DNA from: Thiohalocapsa sp963704155
GTDB taxonomy: Bacteria > Pseudomonadota > Gammaproteobacteria > Chromatiales > Chromatiaceae
NCBI GenBank assembly: GCA_963704155.1
Contig: CAVPHF010000043.1
Span: 1 to 64,000, forward strand
Length of the DNA: 64,000 nt
Reading direction: 5' to 3'
Both the position numbers and the translations under genes were made by a program. The notes beneath the pieces were generated by a model. It worked only from the letters and a program-made list of their open reading frames with translations. It was not told the origin of the DNA and ran no database searches. Below, in pieces: positions 1 through 8,731 of the stretch (within the stretch, counting starts at the first letter, position 1; every line of letters starts with the position of its first letter).

Positions 1-945
1 GCTCGCCGGGCGGGTGCAGGAGATCATGGTCAACGAAGGCGATTTCGTGGAGGTGGGCCAGCCGCTGGCGCAGATGCGCATCGCGGTGCTCGACGCGCAG
101 CATGACGAGGCCATGGCGCTGTCCCGTCAGGCCGTCACCGCCGTTGCTAGTGCTAAGGCGCAGGTCGCGGTGCGCGAGAGCGATACGCTCGCCGCGCAGG
201 CCCTGGTGGGGCAGCGCGAGAGCGAGCTGGATGCGGCGCAGCGGCGCTATGCGCGTTCCGAGACGCTGTCCGGCAAGGGGATGACCACCCGCCAGGTGCT
301 CGATGACGACCGCGCCAGCGTGCATGGCGCCGAGGCCACGCTGGCCGGTGCGGAGGCCCAGGTGACCGCCACGCAGGCGGCGATCACGGCCGCGCAGGCC
401 GCGGTCGTCGGCGCGCAATTCCGGCGTCGAGGCGAGCGAGGCGACGGTTGCCCGCGTCGAGGCCGATATCGAGGACAGTCTGCTCAAGTCCCCGCGCGCC
501 GGGCGCGTGCAGTACCGCATCGCGCAGCCGGGCGAGGTGCTGGCCAGCGGTGGCAAGGTGCTCAACCTGGTCGACCTGAGTGATGTCTATATGACCTTCT
601 TCCTGCCCGAGACGGTGGTCGGTCGGGTGGCGCTGGGCAGCGAGGTGCATATCGTGCTCGATGCCGCGCCGCAGTACGTGATTCCGGCGCGGGTGTCCTA
701 TGTCGCCAGCACGGCCCAGTTCACGCCCAAGACGGTGGAGACGGCCAGCGAGCGGCAGAAGCTGATGTTTCGCGTCAAGGCACAGATCGACCCTGCGCTG
801 CTGCAAAGGCACTTGAAGCTGGTCAAGACCGGCCTGCCGGGTATGGCCTGGCTCAAGCTCGATGCGCAGGCGGCGTGGCCGGCTGATCTGGCGATCAAGG
901 TTCCCGGATTGAGCGCCAGCACGAACGCGCTTCCCCTGATCGATC
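1..945 (+). pseudogene. HlyD/YhiI-family membrane fusion protein, 5' end outside window, one frameshift
   Basis: Periplasmic adaptor of an RbbA-type export system. The first part is an Ala/Glu-rich coiled-coil hairpin. The second part is the beta-barrel half, with segments SPRAGRVQYRIAQPGEVLA and SDVYMTFFLPETVVGRV. The halves lie in different frames: after VVGA at about 415 one surplus base moves the frame forward, after which NSGVEASEATVARVEADIED continues the protein. No stop separates it from the ATPase: the frame runs from KVPGLSAS straight into VASLVDVSLRYGK. Either the adaptor is fused to the ATPase or another indel hides the stop. The family is sure. Whether the frameshift is biological decay or a sequencing error cannot be told. 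Confidence 0.75.
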
Positions 946-971
946 CACCGGGACGGGATGCGCCCGCACCA

Positions 972-3721
972 GTGGCCAGTCTGGTCGACGTCAGTCTGCG
1001 CTACGGCAAGGTCGTGGCGCTGGACGACATCAGCCTGGAGATCCCAGCCGGGCGCATGGTCGGACTGCTCGGCCCGGACGGCGTGGGCAAGTCGAGCCTG
1101 CTGGCGCTGCTCGCCGGGGCGCGTGCCGTGCAGCAGGGCAGCGTGGCGTGCCCTGGCCGGTGACATGGGCAGCCGCCGTCATCGTCGGCGCGTCTGTCCG
1201 CATATCGCCTACATGCCCCAGGGCCTGGGCAAGAACCTCTATCCGACCCTGTCGGTGGAGGAGAACCTGCAGTTCTTCGGCCGGCTGTTCGGCCACCAGG
1301 CCGCCGAGCGCCGCCGCCGCATCGACGAGCTCACCCGCGACACCGGCCTGACTCCGTTCCTGGCGCGCCCGGCCGGCAAGCTCTCCGGCGGCATGAAACA
1401 GAAGCTCGCCCTGTGCTGCGCCCTGATCCACGACCCGGACCTGTTGATCCTGGATGAGCCGACCACCGGTGTGGACCCGCTCGCCCGCGCCCAGTTCTGG
1501 GACCTGATCGCGCGCATCCGCTCCTTCGACTCGGCTCAGGACAGGCCCGAGCGCCCCGGCATGAGCGTGATCGTGGCCACCGCCTACATGGACGAGGCCC
1601 AAGGCTTCGACTGGCTGGTGGCCATGAACGCCGGTCGCGTGCTGGCCACCGGCACGCCGGCCGAGCTGCTTGCGCGCACCGGGACCGACTCGCTCGACGC
1701 TGCCTTCATCGCACTGCTGCCGGAGGCGCTGCAGCAGGGCCACCAGGCGGTCAGCATCCCGCCGCTGGTCGCTGGCGACCAGACCGAGATCGCCATCGCG
1801 GCCAAGGACCTGACCAAGCGCTTCGGTGATTTCACCGCGGTCGATCATGTCAATCTTGCCATCCGCCGCGGCGAGATCTTCGGCTTCATCGGCTCCAACG
1901 GCTGCGGCAAGTCCACCACCATGAAGATGCTGACCGGCCTGCTGCCGGCCAGCGAGGGCAGTGCATCGCTGTTCGGCGCCCCGGTCGACCCCAAGGACAT
2001 CGCCACTCGCCGGCGCGTGGGCTACATGTCGCAGGCGTTCTCGCTCTACTCGCGAGCTGACGGTGCGCCAGAATCTGGTGCTGCACGCGCGCCTGTTCCA
2101 ATTGCCGCCGGCCACTATCCCGGCGCGGGTGGCGGAGATGGTCCGCCGCTTCGGCCTGGAGGCGTCGGTGGACGCACTGCCCGACCGGCTGCCGCTGGGT
2201 ATCCGCCAGCGCCTGTCGCTGGCGGTTGCCATGGTGCATCGACCGGAACTGCTGATCCTGGACGAGCCGACCTCGGGCGTGGACCCCATCGCGCGCGACA
2301 GCCTGTGGCAACTGATGATCGATCTGGCCCGCAATGACCAGGTCACGATCTTCATCTCCACCCATTTCATGAACGAGGCCGGGCGTTGCGACCGCATCGC
2401 GCTGATGCACGCCGGGCGCGTGCTCGTCACCGGTGTCCCCGCCGAACTGGTGCGCAAACGCGGCGTTGACACACTCGAGCAGGCCTTTATCGGCTACCTG
2501 GAAGATGCCGGCGCGTCTGGCGCGGCACCGTCCGCGGACGTGGCGCAGGCGCCGCCCCCCGTCGTGCCGAGCGCCCCGCCCAAGCGCGGGTTCCCCTTCA
2601 GCCTGGGCCGCGCCTGGAGCTACAGCCTGCGCGAGACACTCGAACTGCAACGCGACCCGATGCGCGCCACCATGGCGCTGCTGGGCACGGCCATCCTGAT
2701 GTTTGTCTTCGGCTACGGGATCAGCCTGGATGTGGAGGACCTCAGCTACGCGGTGCTCGACCGGGACCAGACCGGGTTGAGCCGCAACTACGCGCTGAAC
2801 CTGGCGGGCTCGCGCTACTTCATCGAACATGCGCCGATCACAGATGACGCGGACCTGGACCGGCGCATGCGCGCTGGCGAGCTCGCGCTGGCAATCGAGA
2901 TCCCCCACGGCTTCGCCCGCGACCTGGCGCGCGGGCATCAGGTGCAGATCGGCGCCTGGGTGGACGGCGCCATGCCGGTGCGCGCCGAGACCGTGCGCGG
3001 CTATGTGCTGGGCATGCACCAGGGCTGGCTGCAAGACCAGGCGACGCACCGGCTCGGTCAGGACGCAGCAGCCGGCCCGGCCACAATCGCAACGCGCTTT
3101 CGCTACAACCCCGACGTCAGGAGCCTGCCGGCGATGGTGCCGGCGGTCATCCCGATGCTCCTGCTGATGATCCCGGCGATGCTGACCGCGCTGTCGGTGG
3201 TGCGCGAGAAGGAGCTCGGCTCGATCATCAATCTCTACGTCACCCCGGTCACCCGCAGCGAGTTCCTGCTCGGCAAGCAGTTGCCCTATGTGGTGCTGGC
3301 GATGCTGAACTTCGCCCTGATGACGCTGTTGGCGGTCACGGTCTTCGGCGTGCCGGTCAAGGGCAGCCTGCTGGCACTGACGGCGGGGGCGCTGCTCTTC
3401 GTCATCTTCTCGACCGGCTTCGGCCTGTTCGCATCTACCTTTACCCGCAGCCAGATCGCGGCGATGTTCGTGGCCATGATCGGCACCATCATCCCGGCCG
3501 TGCAGTTCGCCGGGATGCTCAACCCGGTGTCCTCGCTCGAAGGGGTGGGCTATCTCATCGGCCAGGTCTACCCGGCCACGTACTTCCTGACCATCAGCCG
3601 CGGTGTCTTCAACAAGGGGTTGGACTTCGTCGGCCTCGAACCCGCGTTCTGGCCGCTGGCACTGGCCGTGCCGGTGATCCTGGGGCTGTCGATCCTCCTG
3701 TTGAAGAAGCAGGAGACCTGA
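972..3721 (+). pseudogene. RbbA/YhiH-type ABC transporter (two ATPase domains plus permease), two frameshifts
   Basis: Inner-membrane export ATPase with the order NBD1, NBD2, ABC-2 permease, as in RbbA. NBD1 has Walker A GPDGVGKSS, signature LSGGMKQKL and Walker B LLILDEPTTGVDP. NBD2 has Walker A GSNGCGKST, a signature region around LPLGIRQRLSL and LLILDEPTSGVDP. The C-terminal half has a large periplasmic loop and about five membrane segments near positions 3120-3710. Two surplus bases break the frame: at about 1146 (GSV should continue RALAGDMG) and about 2053 (SLYS should continue ELTVRQN). GTG 972 is the first plausible separate start, but the adaptor frame runs in without a stop. Conservation on either side of each break points to recent mutation or sequencing error. 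Confidence 0.8.
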
Positions 3722-3723
3722 GC

Positions 3724-4848
3724 ATGTCGCATGCCGCGACGATCTACCGGCTGGGGATCAAGGAGCTGTGGAGCCTGGCGCGCGACCCGATGATGCTGGT
3801 GTTGATTGCCTACACCTTCACGGTGTCGATCTATGTCGCGGCCACGGCGATGCCGGAGACCCTGCACAAGGCGCCGATCGCCATCGTCGATGAGGATGCC
3901 TCGCCGCTCTCGATCCGCATCGCCACCGCCTTCTACCCGCCGCGCTTCAATCCCCCGGCGATGATCCCGCTGGACCGCATCGATACGGGCATGGATGCCG
4001 GGGACTACACCTTCGTGCTGGACATTCCGCCCGACTTCCAGCGCGATGTGCTGGCCGGTCGCTCGCCAGCGATCCAGCTCAACGTCGATGCCACGCGCAT
4101 GAGCCAGGCCTTCACCGGCAGCAGCTATGTCCAGCAGATGGTGTTGGGCGAGGTCAACGAATTCGTCCAGCGTTACCGCGCCAGCCCCGAATGGCCGGTG
4201 GAGCTGGCCCTGCGCGCACGCTTCAATCCCAACCTGGAGCAGTCCTGGTTCGGCGCCCTGATGGAGATCATCAACAACGTCACCATGCTGTCGGTCATCC
4301 TGACCGGCGCGGCACTGATCCGCGAGCGCGAGCACGGCACCATCGACCACCTGCTGGCCATGCCGGTGACGCCCGCCGAGATCATGCTGTCAAAGGTCTG
4401 GTCGATGGGCCTGGTGGTGCTGCTGGCCGCGACCATTGCGCTGGTGTTCGTCGTGCAGGGCATCCTGCGGGTGCCGATCGCGGGCTCGTTGGCGCTGTTC
4501 CTGGTCGCCGCCGCGCTGCATCTCTTCGCCACGACATCGATGGCCATCTTCATGGCCACGCTGGCGCGCTCGATGCCGCAGTTCGGCATGCTCGCGGTGC
4601 TGGTCCTGCTGCCGCTGCAATTGCTCTCGGGCAACTCGACCCCGCGCGAGAGCATGCCGGAGCTGGTGCAGAACCTGATGCTCGCCGCCCCCACCACCCA
4701 CTTCGTCGCAGCCAGCCAGGCCATCCTGTTCCGCGGTGCCGGCCTTGCTGTCGTCTGGCCGCAGTTCCTCACATTGGTCCTGATCGGCGCGGTGCTCTTC
4801 ACCATCGCGCTCAATCGCTTTCGCAGGACCATCAGTCAGATGGCGTAA
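3724..4848 (+). CDS. ABC-2 type permease, YhhJ-like
   Basis: Inner-membrane permease of 374 residues that partners the RbbA-like ATPase two bases upstream. An N-terminal membrane segment (about residues 20-42) is followed by a long periplasmic domain, then five hydrophobic segments from about residue 175 to the end. The segment ALIREREHGTIDHLLAMPVT is the conserved ABC-2 coupling helix. The adaptor / ATPase-permease / permease order matches yhiI-rbbA-yhhJ clusters of other proteobacteria. Substrate unknown. This gene is intact, unlike its two upstream partners. Confidence 0.88.
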   Translation: MSHAATIYRLGIKELWSLARDPMMLVLIAYTFTVSIYVAATAMPETLHKAPIAIVDEDASPLSIRIATAFYPPRFNPPAMIPLDRIDTGMDAGDYTFVLDIPPDFQRDVLAGRSPAIQLNVDATRMSQAFTGSSYVQQMVLGEVNEFVQRYRASPEWPVELALRARFNPNLEQSWFGALMEIINNVTMLSVILTGAALIREREHGTIDHLLAMPVTPAEIMLSKVWSMGLVVLLAATIALVFVVQGILRVPIAGSLALFLVAAALHLFATTSMAIFMATLARSMPQFGMLAVLVLLPLQLLSGNSTPRESMPELVQNLMLAAPTTHFVAASQAILFRGAGLAVVWPQFLTLVLIGAVLFTIALNRFRRTISQMA

Positions 4849-4968
4849 TGTGGACATGATGATCAAGGGTCGGCATGGGATCGTCTGGCGCTGCGGACGG
4901 ATTCGGCAGCGGGGCGAGGCTGTATTCTCATTGACTGGAGAACTGACCATGAACGATCGTACTGCGCG

Positions 4969-5853
4969 ATGAAGACATACCTCGACTGCTATCCCTGCTT
5001 CCTGCGTCAGGCATTGAGCGCGGCTCGCCGCGCCCACGCCTCGGTGGAACTGCAGCGACATATCCTGCTGGAAACCATGGACCAGATCCGCGCCCTGCCG
5101 GCGGACGCAACGCCGCCGGTGATGGCGGAGCGTATCCACCGGATGGTCCGACACCTCACCGACACGCCAGACCCCTATGGTCAAAGCAAGCGGGACGCCA
5201 CGGCGCAAGCCATGACAATGCTCCCCGCATTGCGCGAACGCGTGCGAACCGCCCCGGACCCGCTGGAGACCGCCGTGCGCATCGCCATCGCCGGAAATAT
5301 CATCGACGATGGCGCGGCGGAGGAATACGACCTGCAATCGACGCTGGCGCGGGTGCTTGCACAGCCCTTTGCCATCGACGGCATGGCTCGGCTGCGCCAG
5401 GCGTTGAGTGAGGTCGACACCATCCTCTATCTGGCCGACAACGCCGGTGAAACGGTCTTTGATCGCGTCCTGATCGAGACCATCGCCCTGCCGGTGACCT
5501 ATGTCGTCAAGGCGGGTCCGGTCATCAACGATGCGACCCGTGAGGACGCCCTGGCCGCGGGTCTGGATGCGGTCAGCCGGATCATTGATAACGGTGCGGA
5601 TGCGCCTGGCACCCTGCTGGATCGCTGCTCCCCGGCGTTTCGAGACCAATTCGCGCAAGCGCCGCTGATCATTGCCAAAGGGCAAGCGAACTACGAGACA
5701 CTCAGTGAGGTCCGGGCGCCGGTATTCTTTCTCCTCCAGGCCAAGTGTCCGGTTATTGCCGACGATTTGGGCGTACCCGTCGGCGGTGTGGTGCTGAAGG
5801 CGCCCGTCAGCATGAGCCGATGGGTCCACGAGCAGGGTGAGGTGCGGTCATGA
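4969..5853 (+). CDS. DUF89 (ARMT1-like) damage-control phosphatase family protein
   Basis: Cytosolic protein of 294 residues. It opens with MKTYLDCYPC, the CxxC of the prokaryotic DUF89 branch. The metal-binding signature LADNAGET lies near residue 157, and KGQANYETL near 243 is the second conserved family block. DUF89 members are metal-dependent phosphatases proposed to clear damaged or overactive phosphometabolites; the substrate here is unknown. The start has no rival upstream. The stop overlaps the ATG of the next frame (ATGA at 5850), so the decayed phosphatase reading frame downstream was probably co-translated with it. Confidence 0.88.
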   Translation: MKTYLDCYPCFLRQALSAARRAHASVELQRHILLETMDQIRALPADATPPVMAERIHRMVRHLTDTPDPYGQSKRDATAQAMTMLPALRERVRTAPDPLETAVRIAIAGNIIDDGAAEEYDLQSTLARVLAQPFAIDGMARLRQALSEVDTILYLADNAGETVFDRVLIETIALPVTYVVKAGPVINDATREDALAAGLDAVSRIIDNGADAPGTLLDRCSPAFRDQFAQAPLIIAKGQANYETLSEVRAPVFFLLQAKCPVIADDLGVPVGGVVLKAPVSMSRWVHEQGEVRS

Positions 5854-6075
5854 TCGGGGCGTTATCGTGGTGTCTGGCCCAGAGTCGGGCGGCCCGCAAC
5901 GGTGCCGCGACACAGGCCGCCGCGCGCGATGGATGCCGCGGGACTCCGGACATGAAGGTCTGCCTCGTCCGCCATGGCGAGACCGCCGGTCGCTCACCGG
6001 CCAGCACATCGGGTTGACCGACCTCGCCTGGACGCCGCACGCCGAGGATGACCCGATCCTGCCGCTGGTCGTTCG
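5850..6075 (+). pseudogene. Remnant of a histidine phosphatase (phosphoglycerate mutase-like) gene
   Basis: ATG 5952 opens MKVCLVRHGETAG, the catalytic RHG motif of the histidine phosphatase superfamily. One base is then missing and the protein continues in another frame as SLTGQHIGLTDLAWTPHAED, which matches the family's second conserved stretch. After about 6075 homology stops, and the rest (normally about 150 more residues) is absent. The reading frame can also be opened at 5850, overlapping the DUF89 stop. It is a dead 5' fragment left between DUF89 and the SOUL gene. Confidence 0.75.
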
Positions 6076-6112
6076 AACCAAGGCTGACTGCGCCATTGTC
6101 CGGAGTACTTCG

Positions 6113-6721
6113 ATGATCCGTTTTCGATTACTCACTGCCTTCATCTTCTGCCTGGTTTGGAGTCATGCCATGGCCATCGACGAGCCGCCATACACCGTCG
6201 TGCGCGCGAACGACGTCTTTGAAGTCCGTCGCTATGAGCCGTATCTGGTGGCGGAAACCCAAGTCGATGCGGCTGCCAAGGAGGCCGGGAACCGGGGCTT
6301 TCGCATCCTGGCCGGATACATCTTCGGCGGGAACAAAGGCTCACGCCGCATCGAGATGACCGCTCCGGTCGCGCAGACGCCGACAAAGATCGCGATGACG
6401 GCACCGGTGGCGCAAAGCGCCAGCGCTGGTGGTTACCTCATCCAGTTCGCGATGCCCGGAGAATGGACGCTGGAGACCCTGCCGGAGCCGACTGACTCGC
6501 GCGTGACGCTCCGCGCGATGCCGGCTAGAACCATCGCCGTCATTCGCTACTCTGGTACCTGGTCACAGCGCAGCTATGAGGAACACTTGAAGACGCTGCA
6601 AGACGCCCTTGCACAGAGCGGCCTTACCTGGCATGGCGAGCCCATGTGGGCTCGCTATGATCCGCCCTGGAAGCCCTGGTTCTTGCGACGAAATGAGATC
6701 TGGCTTGAGCTCGATTCCTGA
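6113..6721 (+). CDS. SOUL-family heme-binding protein, exported
   Basis: Protein of 202 residues with a cleavable signal peptide (MIRFRLLTAFIFCLVWSHAMA, then IDEPPY). The mature part is a single SOUL domain: VRANDVFEVRRYEPYLVAET at the start, RRIEMTAPVAQT in the middle and AVIRYSGTWS before a C-terminal RYDPPWKPWFLRRNEIWLEL. Bacterial SOUL proteins are presumed periplasmic heme or porphyrin binders, which would fit a bacteriochlorophyll producer, but the role is not proven. ATG 6113 was chosen because it gives the signal peptide; the longer upstream frame is the phosphatase remnant. Confidence 0.9.
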   Translation: MIRFRLLTAFIFCLVWSHAMAIDEPPYTVVRANDVFEVRRYEPYLVAETQVDAAAKEAGNRGFRILAGYIFGGNKGSRRIEMTAPVAQTPTKIAMTAPVAQSASAGGYLIQFAMPGEWTLETLPEPTDSRVTLRAMPARTIAVIRYSGTWSQRSYEEHLKTLQDALAQSGLTWHGEPMWARYDPPWKPWFLRRNEIWLELDS

Positions 6722-6751
6722 TCTTTTTGAGCTCGCGCGCGAAACTGGAGC

Positions 6752-6770
6752 CCACCGCCAAAGGCGGTGG
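6752..6770. repeat. Hairpin after lipoprotein gene (copy A)
   Basis: A perfect inverted repeat CCACCGCC-AAA-GGCGGTGG lies just beyond the stop of the minus-strand lipoprotein gene. A near-identical hairpin follows the paralogous gene in copy B (24613-24631). No U-run follows, so a simple intrinsic terminator is not clear. It may be a transcript-end stabiliser. Confidence 0.6.
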
Positions 6771-6785
6771 CTTGGCTGTTGCGAG

Positions 6786-6980
6786 TTAGTTGTTGCCCGG
6801 TGTTGTCGCATCCTGAACGCTATCGCCGGCCTCTTCCACCTTCTGACCCGCGCCTTCTACGGCATTGTCAATGGTTTCGCCGGCATTCTCTGCCGGGCCT
6901 TTCTGCTGCTCGCAACCGGGCAGTGCGACAAACAACGTCCCTATCACCAACGCGGTACTGACGATTTCGATTAATTTCAC
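6786..6980 (-). CDS. Small lipoprotein, entericidin-like (copy A)
   Basis: Predicted lipoprotein of 64 residues: MKLIEIVSTALVIGTLFVAL, lipobox LPGC at 20-23, then an acidic, helix-forming tail ending PGNN. Position and composition resemble the entericidin/EcnA-B type of stress lipoprotein; no exact function is claimed. It starts with GTG at 6980, the only initiator that gives a short signal peptide, and the same GTG is conserved in the paralog at 24647-24841. A palindromic operator lies 175 bp upstream. It sits directly downstream of the mscS gene. Confidence 0.8.
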   Translation of the reverse strand: MKLIEIVSTALVIGTLFVALPGCEQQKGPAENAGETIDNAVEGAGQKVEEAGDSVQDATTPGNN

Positions 6981-7154
6981 GATGACTGCCTCTATTTGGA
7001 CGGGATTTTGGGTTCTGTACCGGCAACCCATGCCGGAACAGGGTTCTCTGGGCCAAGACCGCACGGCCGTTGCGCATGGCGGGGTGCTGCATCGGGCCGT
7101 CGTCGGCACTTGGACCCAGACGACTCAACGATACGGACAATCAGGGGCGCCGTC

Positions 7155-7170
7155 CGTCTGCTAACGTACA
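7155..7170. promoter_or_regulatory. Palindromic operator, copy A lipoprotein leader
   Basis: CGTCTGCTAACGTACA, matching the recurrent TGTnCGCYARCGnACA element with a perfect right half. It lies upstream of the small lipoprotein gene; the identical 16-mer stands at the same distance before the copy B paralog. Confidence 0.6.
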
Positions 7171-7225
7171 TAGCTGCCAATCTTTTCGCCGTCACCACCG
7201 CAAGAAAGCGGCAGACCCCCCTGTG

Positions 7226-8707
7226 CTATGACCTTGCTTCTTTCGTGCGCTGCTCGAAGGCAGCCGTGCCGGACGCCGCAGGCAAGAGATTTTCCCCTTC
7301 CTTCAATGGTCTTGCCTCCCGTGCCTGCTCCTCGATGACGCTCGATTCGCTGTATAAGCCTGCTTCCGCTTTCGTCGACACCACGTCGAGGTCTTGGTGC
7401 CGCGACTCGGCGGGGAGCCGCTTTGCGGTTGCTGCACCCTGCTCGGGCGTCGGTTTCTCGGCGCGCATGGTCACGGGGACACCTTGAGGGAAGACAACCT
7501 CTCGGGCCTCGTCCGGCATCTCGATGCCGTGATTCTGAAAGGCGAGCTTCACCAGCCGGATGACCGAAGAGCGCACCTTCAGCCAGCTGTGCTCGCGCCC
7601 GTTGAGCCAAAAGTAGACGCGCAGATTCACCGTTGCGCTGCCGAGGCTGTCCGCCAGTACCGAGGGCTCCGGGTCGTTCAGCACGGCTGGGTGGTCCGCC
7701 AGCACCTTGCGCGCGATCTCCTGGGCCTCGTTGATCGCATCGTCGTAGCCGATGCCGACGACAAAGTCCTCGCGCCGGTTGGCGTTGGTCGTGAAGTTGC
7801 TGAGGATGCTCTTGTAAACGCTGGCATTTGGTATCTGCGCGAGGTTGCCGTCGAGGGTCATCAAGATGGTTGTGCGCATGTTTAACTGCTGCACATAACC
7901 GGTCACGCCGGAGATCTCGACCAGGTCGCCGGTCTCGAATGGCCGCTGGATGCTCAGGAAGATGCTGGACAGGAAGTTCTCGGTGATATCGCGGAAGGCG
8001 ATACCGAGGACCAGGCCGATCAGACCGGTACCTCCGACCAGCGTCAATGCCAGTTGCGTCAGGCCGGAGACCCTGAGAATGAGATAGACGCCACAGAGGA
8101 CAACGAACCCGCCTGCCGCACGCGCGATCACATTCTGCAGGAGTTTGGTCCGAACCCTTTGGCGGAGTAATGCTCGGACGCCTCGTGTCGCCAACACAGC
8201 GGTCCCCACCGACAGTGCCAGGATGAGCAGTCCGAAAAGCAGGAACGGCATCGCGCGGATGAAGTCGCGCCAGAGTGCAGAGATACCGCTGGACGTCTGG
8301 CGGAAATCCCAAGCCGACGGTTGGGGCACCTCAATCCGGTTGGCGACGGCGACGACGTCCTGCGTATTGCGTGCGAGATCCCCAGCCCATTTTCTAAGCT
8401 CATCGGACTCCACCTGACCGCTGAGAAAGACGACGCCTTCCTCGACCCGGACCTGCGGGTCGGTGAACCAGTCGGTGGCGTCCAACACGGTTTGGAGCCG
8501 CTTGCGGATCTCTTCGTCTTGCGCGACGGGTTTGACATCCACCTTCGCGGGTGCCAGCGAGAGCTCTTCTTTTGCGGGGCTGATGGGTTTGTGCGGCTCG
8601 TTTCCCGTGGCGACCGGCTCTTGCGCCACGACCGAGGAGATGACCCCCGAAGAGATGACCGCGAGGTACAGGCATCCGAGCAAGACCGCCTGCACACATA
8701 ACCTCAT
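7226..8707 (-). CDS. Mechanosensitive channel MscS with N-terminal BON domain
   Basis: Protein of 493 residues. An N-terminal signal-like segment (to about residue 28) precedes a periplasmic BON domain at about 66-125 (EIRKRLQTVLDATDWF through VVAVANRIEV). Three or four membrane helices follow from about 150. The MscS pore helix and beta domain are clear: GTGLIGLVLGIAFRDITENF and PFETGDLVEISGVTGYVQQL. MscS channels release solutes on hypo-osmotic shock; a BON domain suggests envelope association. The C-terminal tail of about 100 residues is variable and charged. The gene follows xfp by 24 bp on the same strand. Its N-terminus alone survives in copy B (25050-25205). Confidence 0.9.
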   Translation of the reverse strand: MRLCVQAVLLGCLYLAVISSGVISSVVAQEPVATGNEPHKPISPAKEELSLAPAKVDVKPVAQDEEIRKRLQTVLDATDWFTDPQVRVEEGVVFLSGQVESDELRKWAGDLARNTQDVVAVANRIEVPQPSAWDFRQTSSGISALWRDFIRAMPFLLFGLLILALSVGTAVLATRGVRALLRQRVRTKLLQNVIARAAGGFVVLCGVYLILRVSGLTQLALTLVGGTGLIGLVLGIAFRDITENFLSSIFLSIQRPFETGDLVEISGVTGYVQQLNMRTTILMTLDGNLAQIPNASVYKSILSNFTTNANRREDFVVGIGYDDAINEAQEIARKVLADHPAVLNDPEPSVLADSLGSATVNLRVYFWLNGREHSWLKVRSSVIRLVKLAFQNHGIEMPDEAREVVFPQGVPVTMRAEKPTPEQGAATAKRLPAESRHQDLDVVSTKAEAGLYSESSVIEEQAREARPLKEGENLLPAASGTAAFEQRTKEARS

Positions 8708-8731
8708 CCCGCGGCAAAGCCCATGGCGCTG

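Noticed and set aside
4390..5829. Minus-strand 479-codon open frame across the permease end and DUF89
   Set aside because: Spans two clear plus-strand genes and their spacer; composition is that of a shadow frame.
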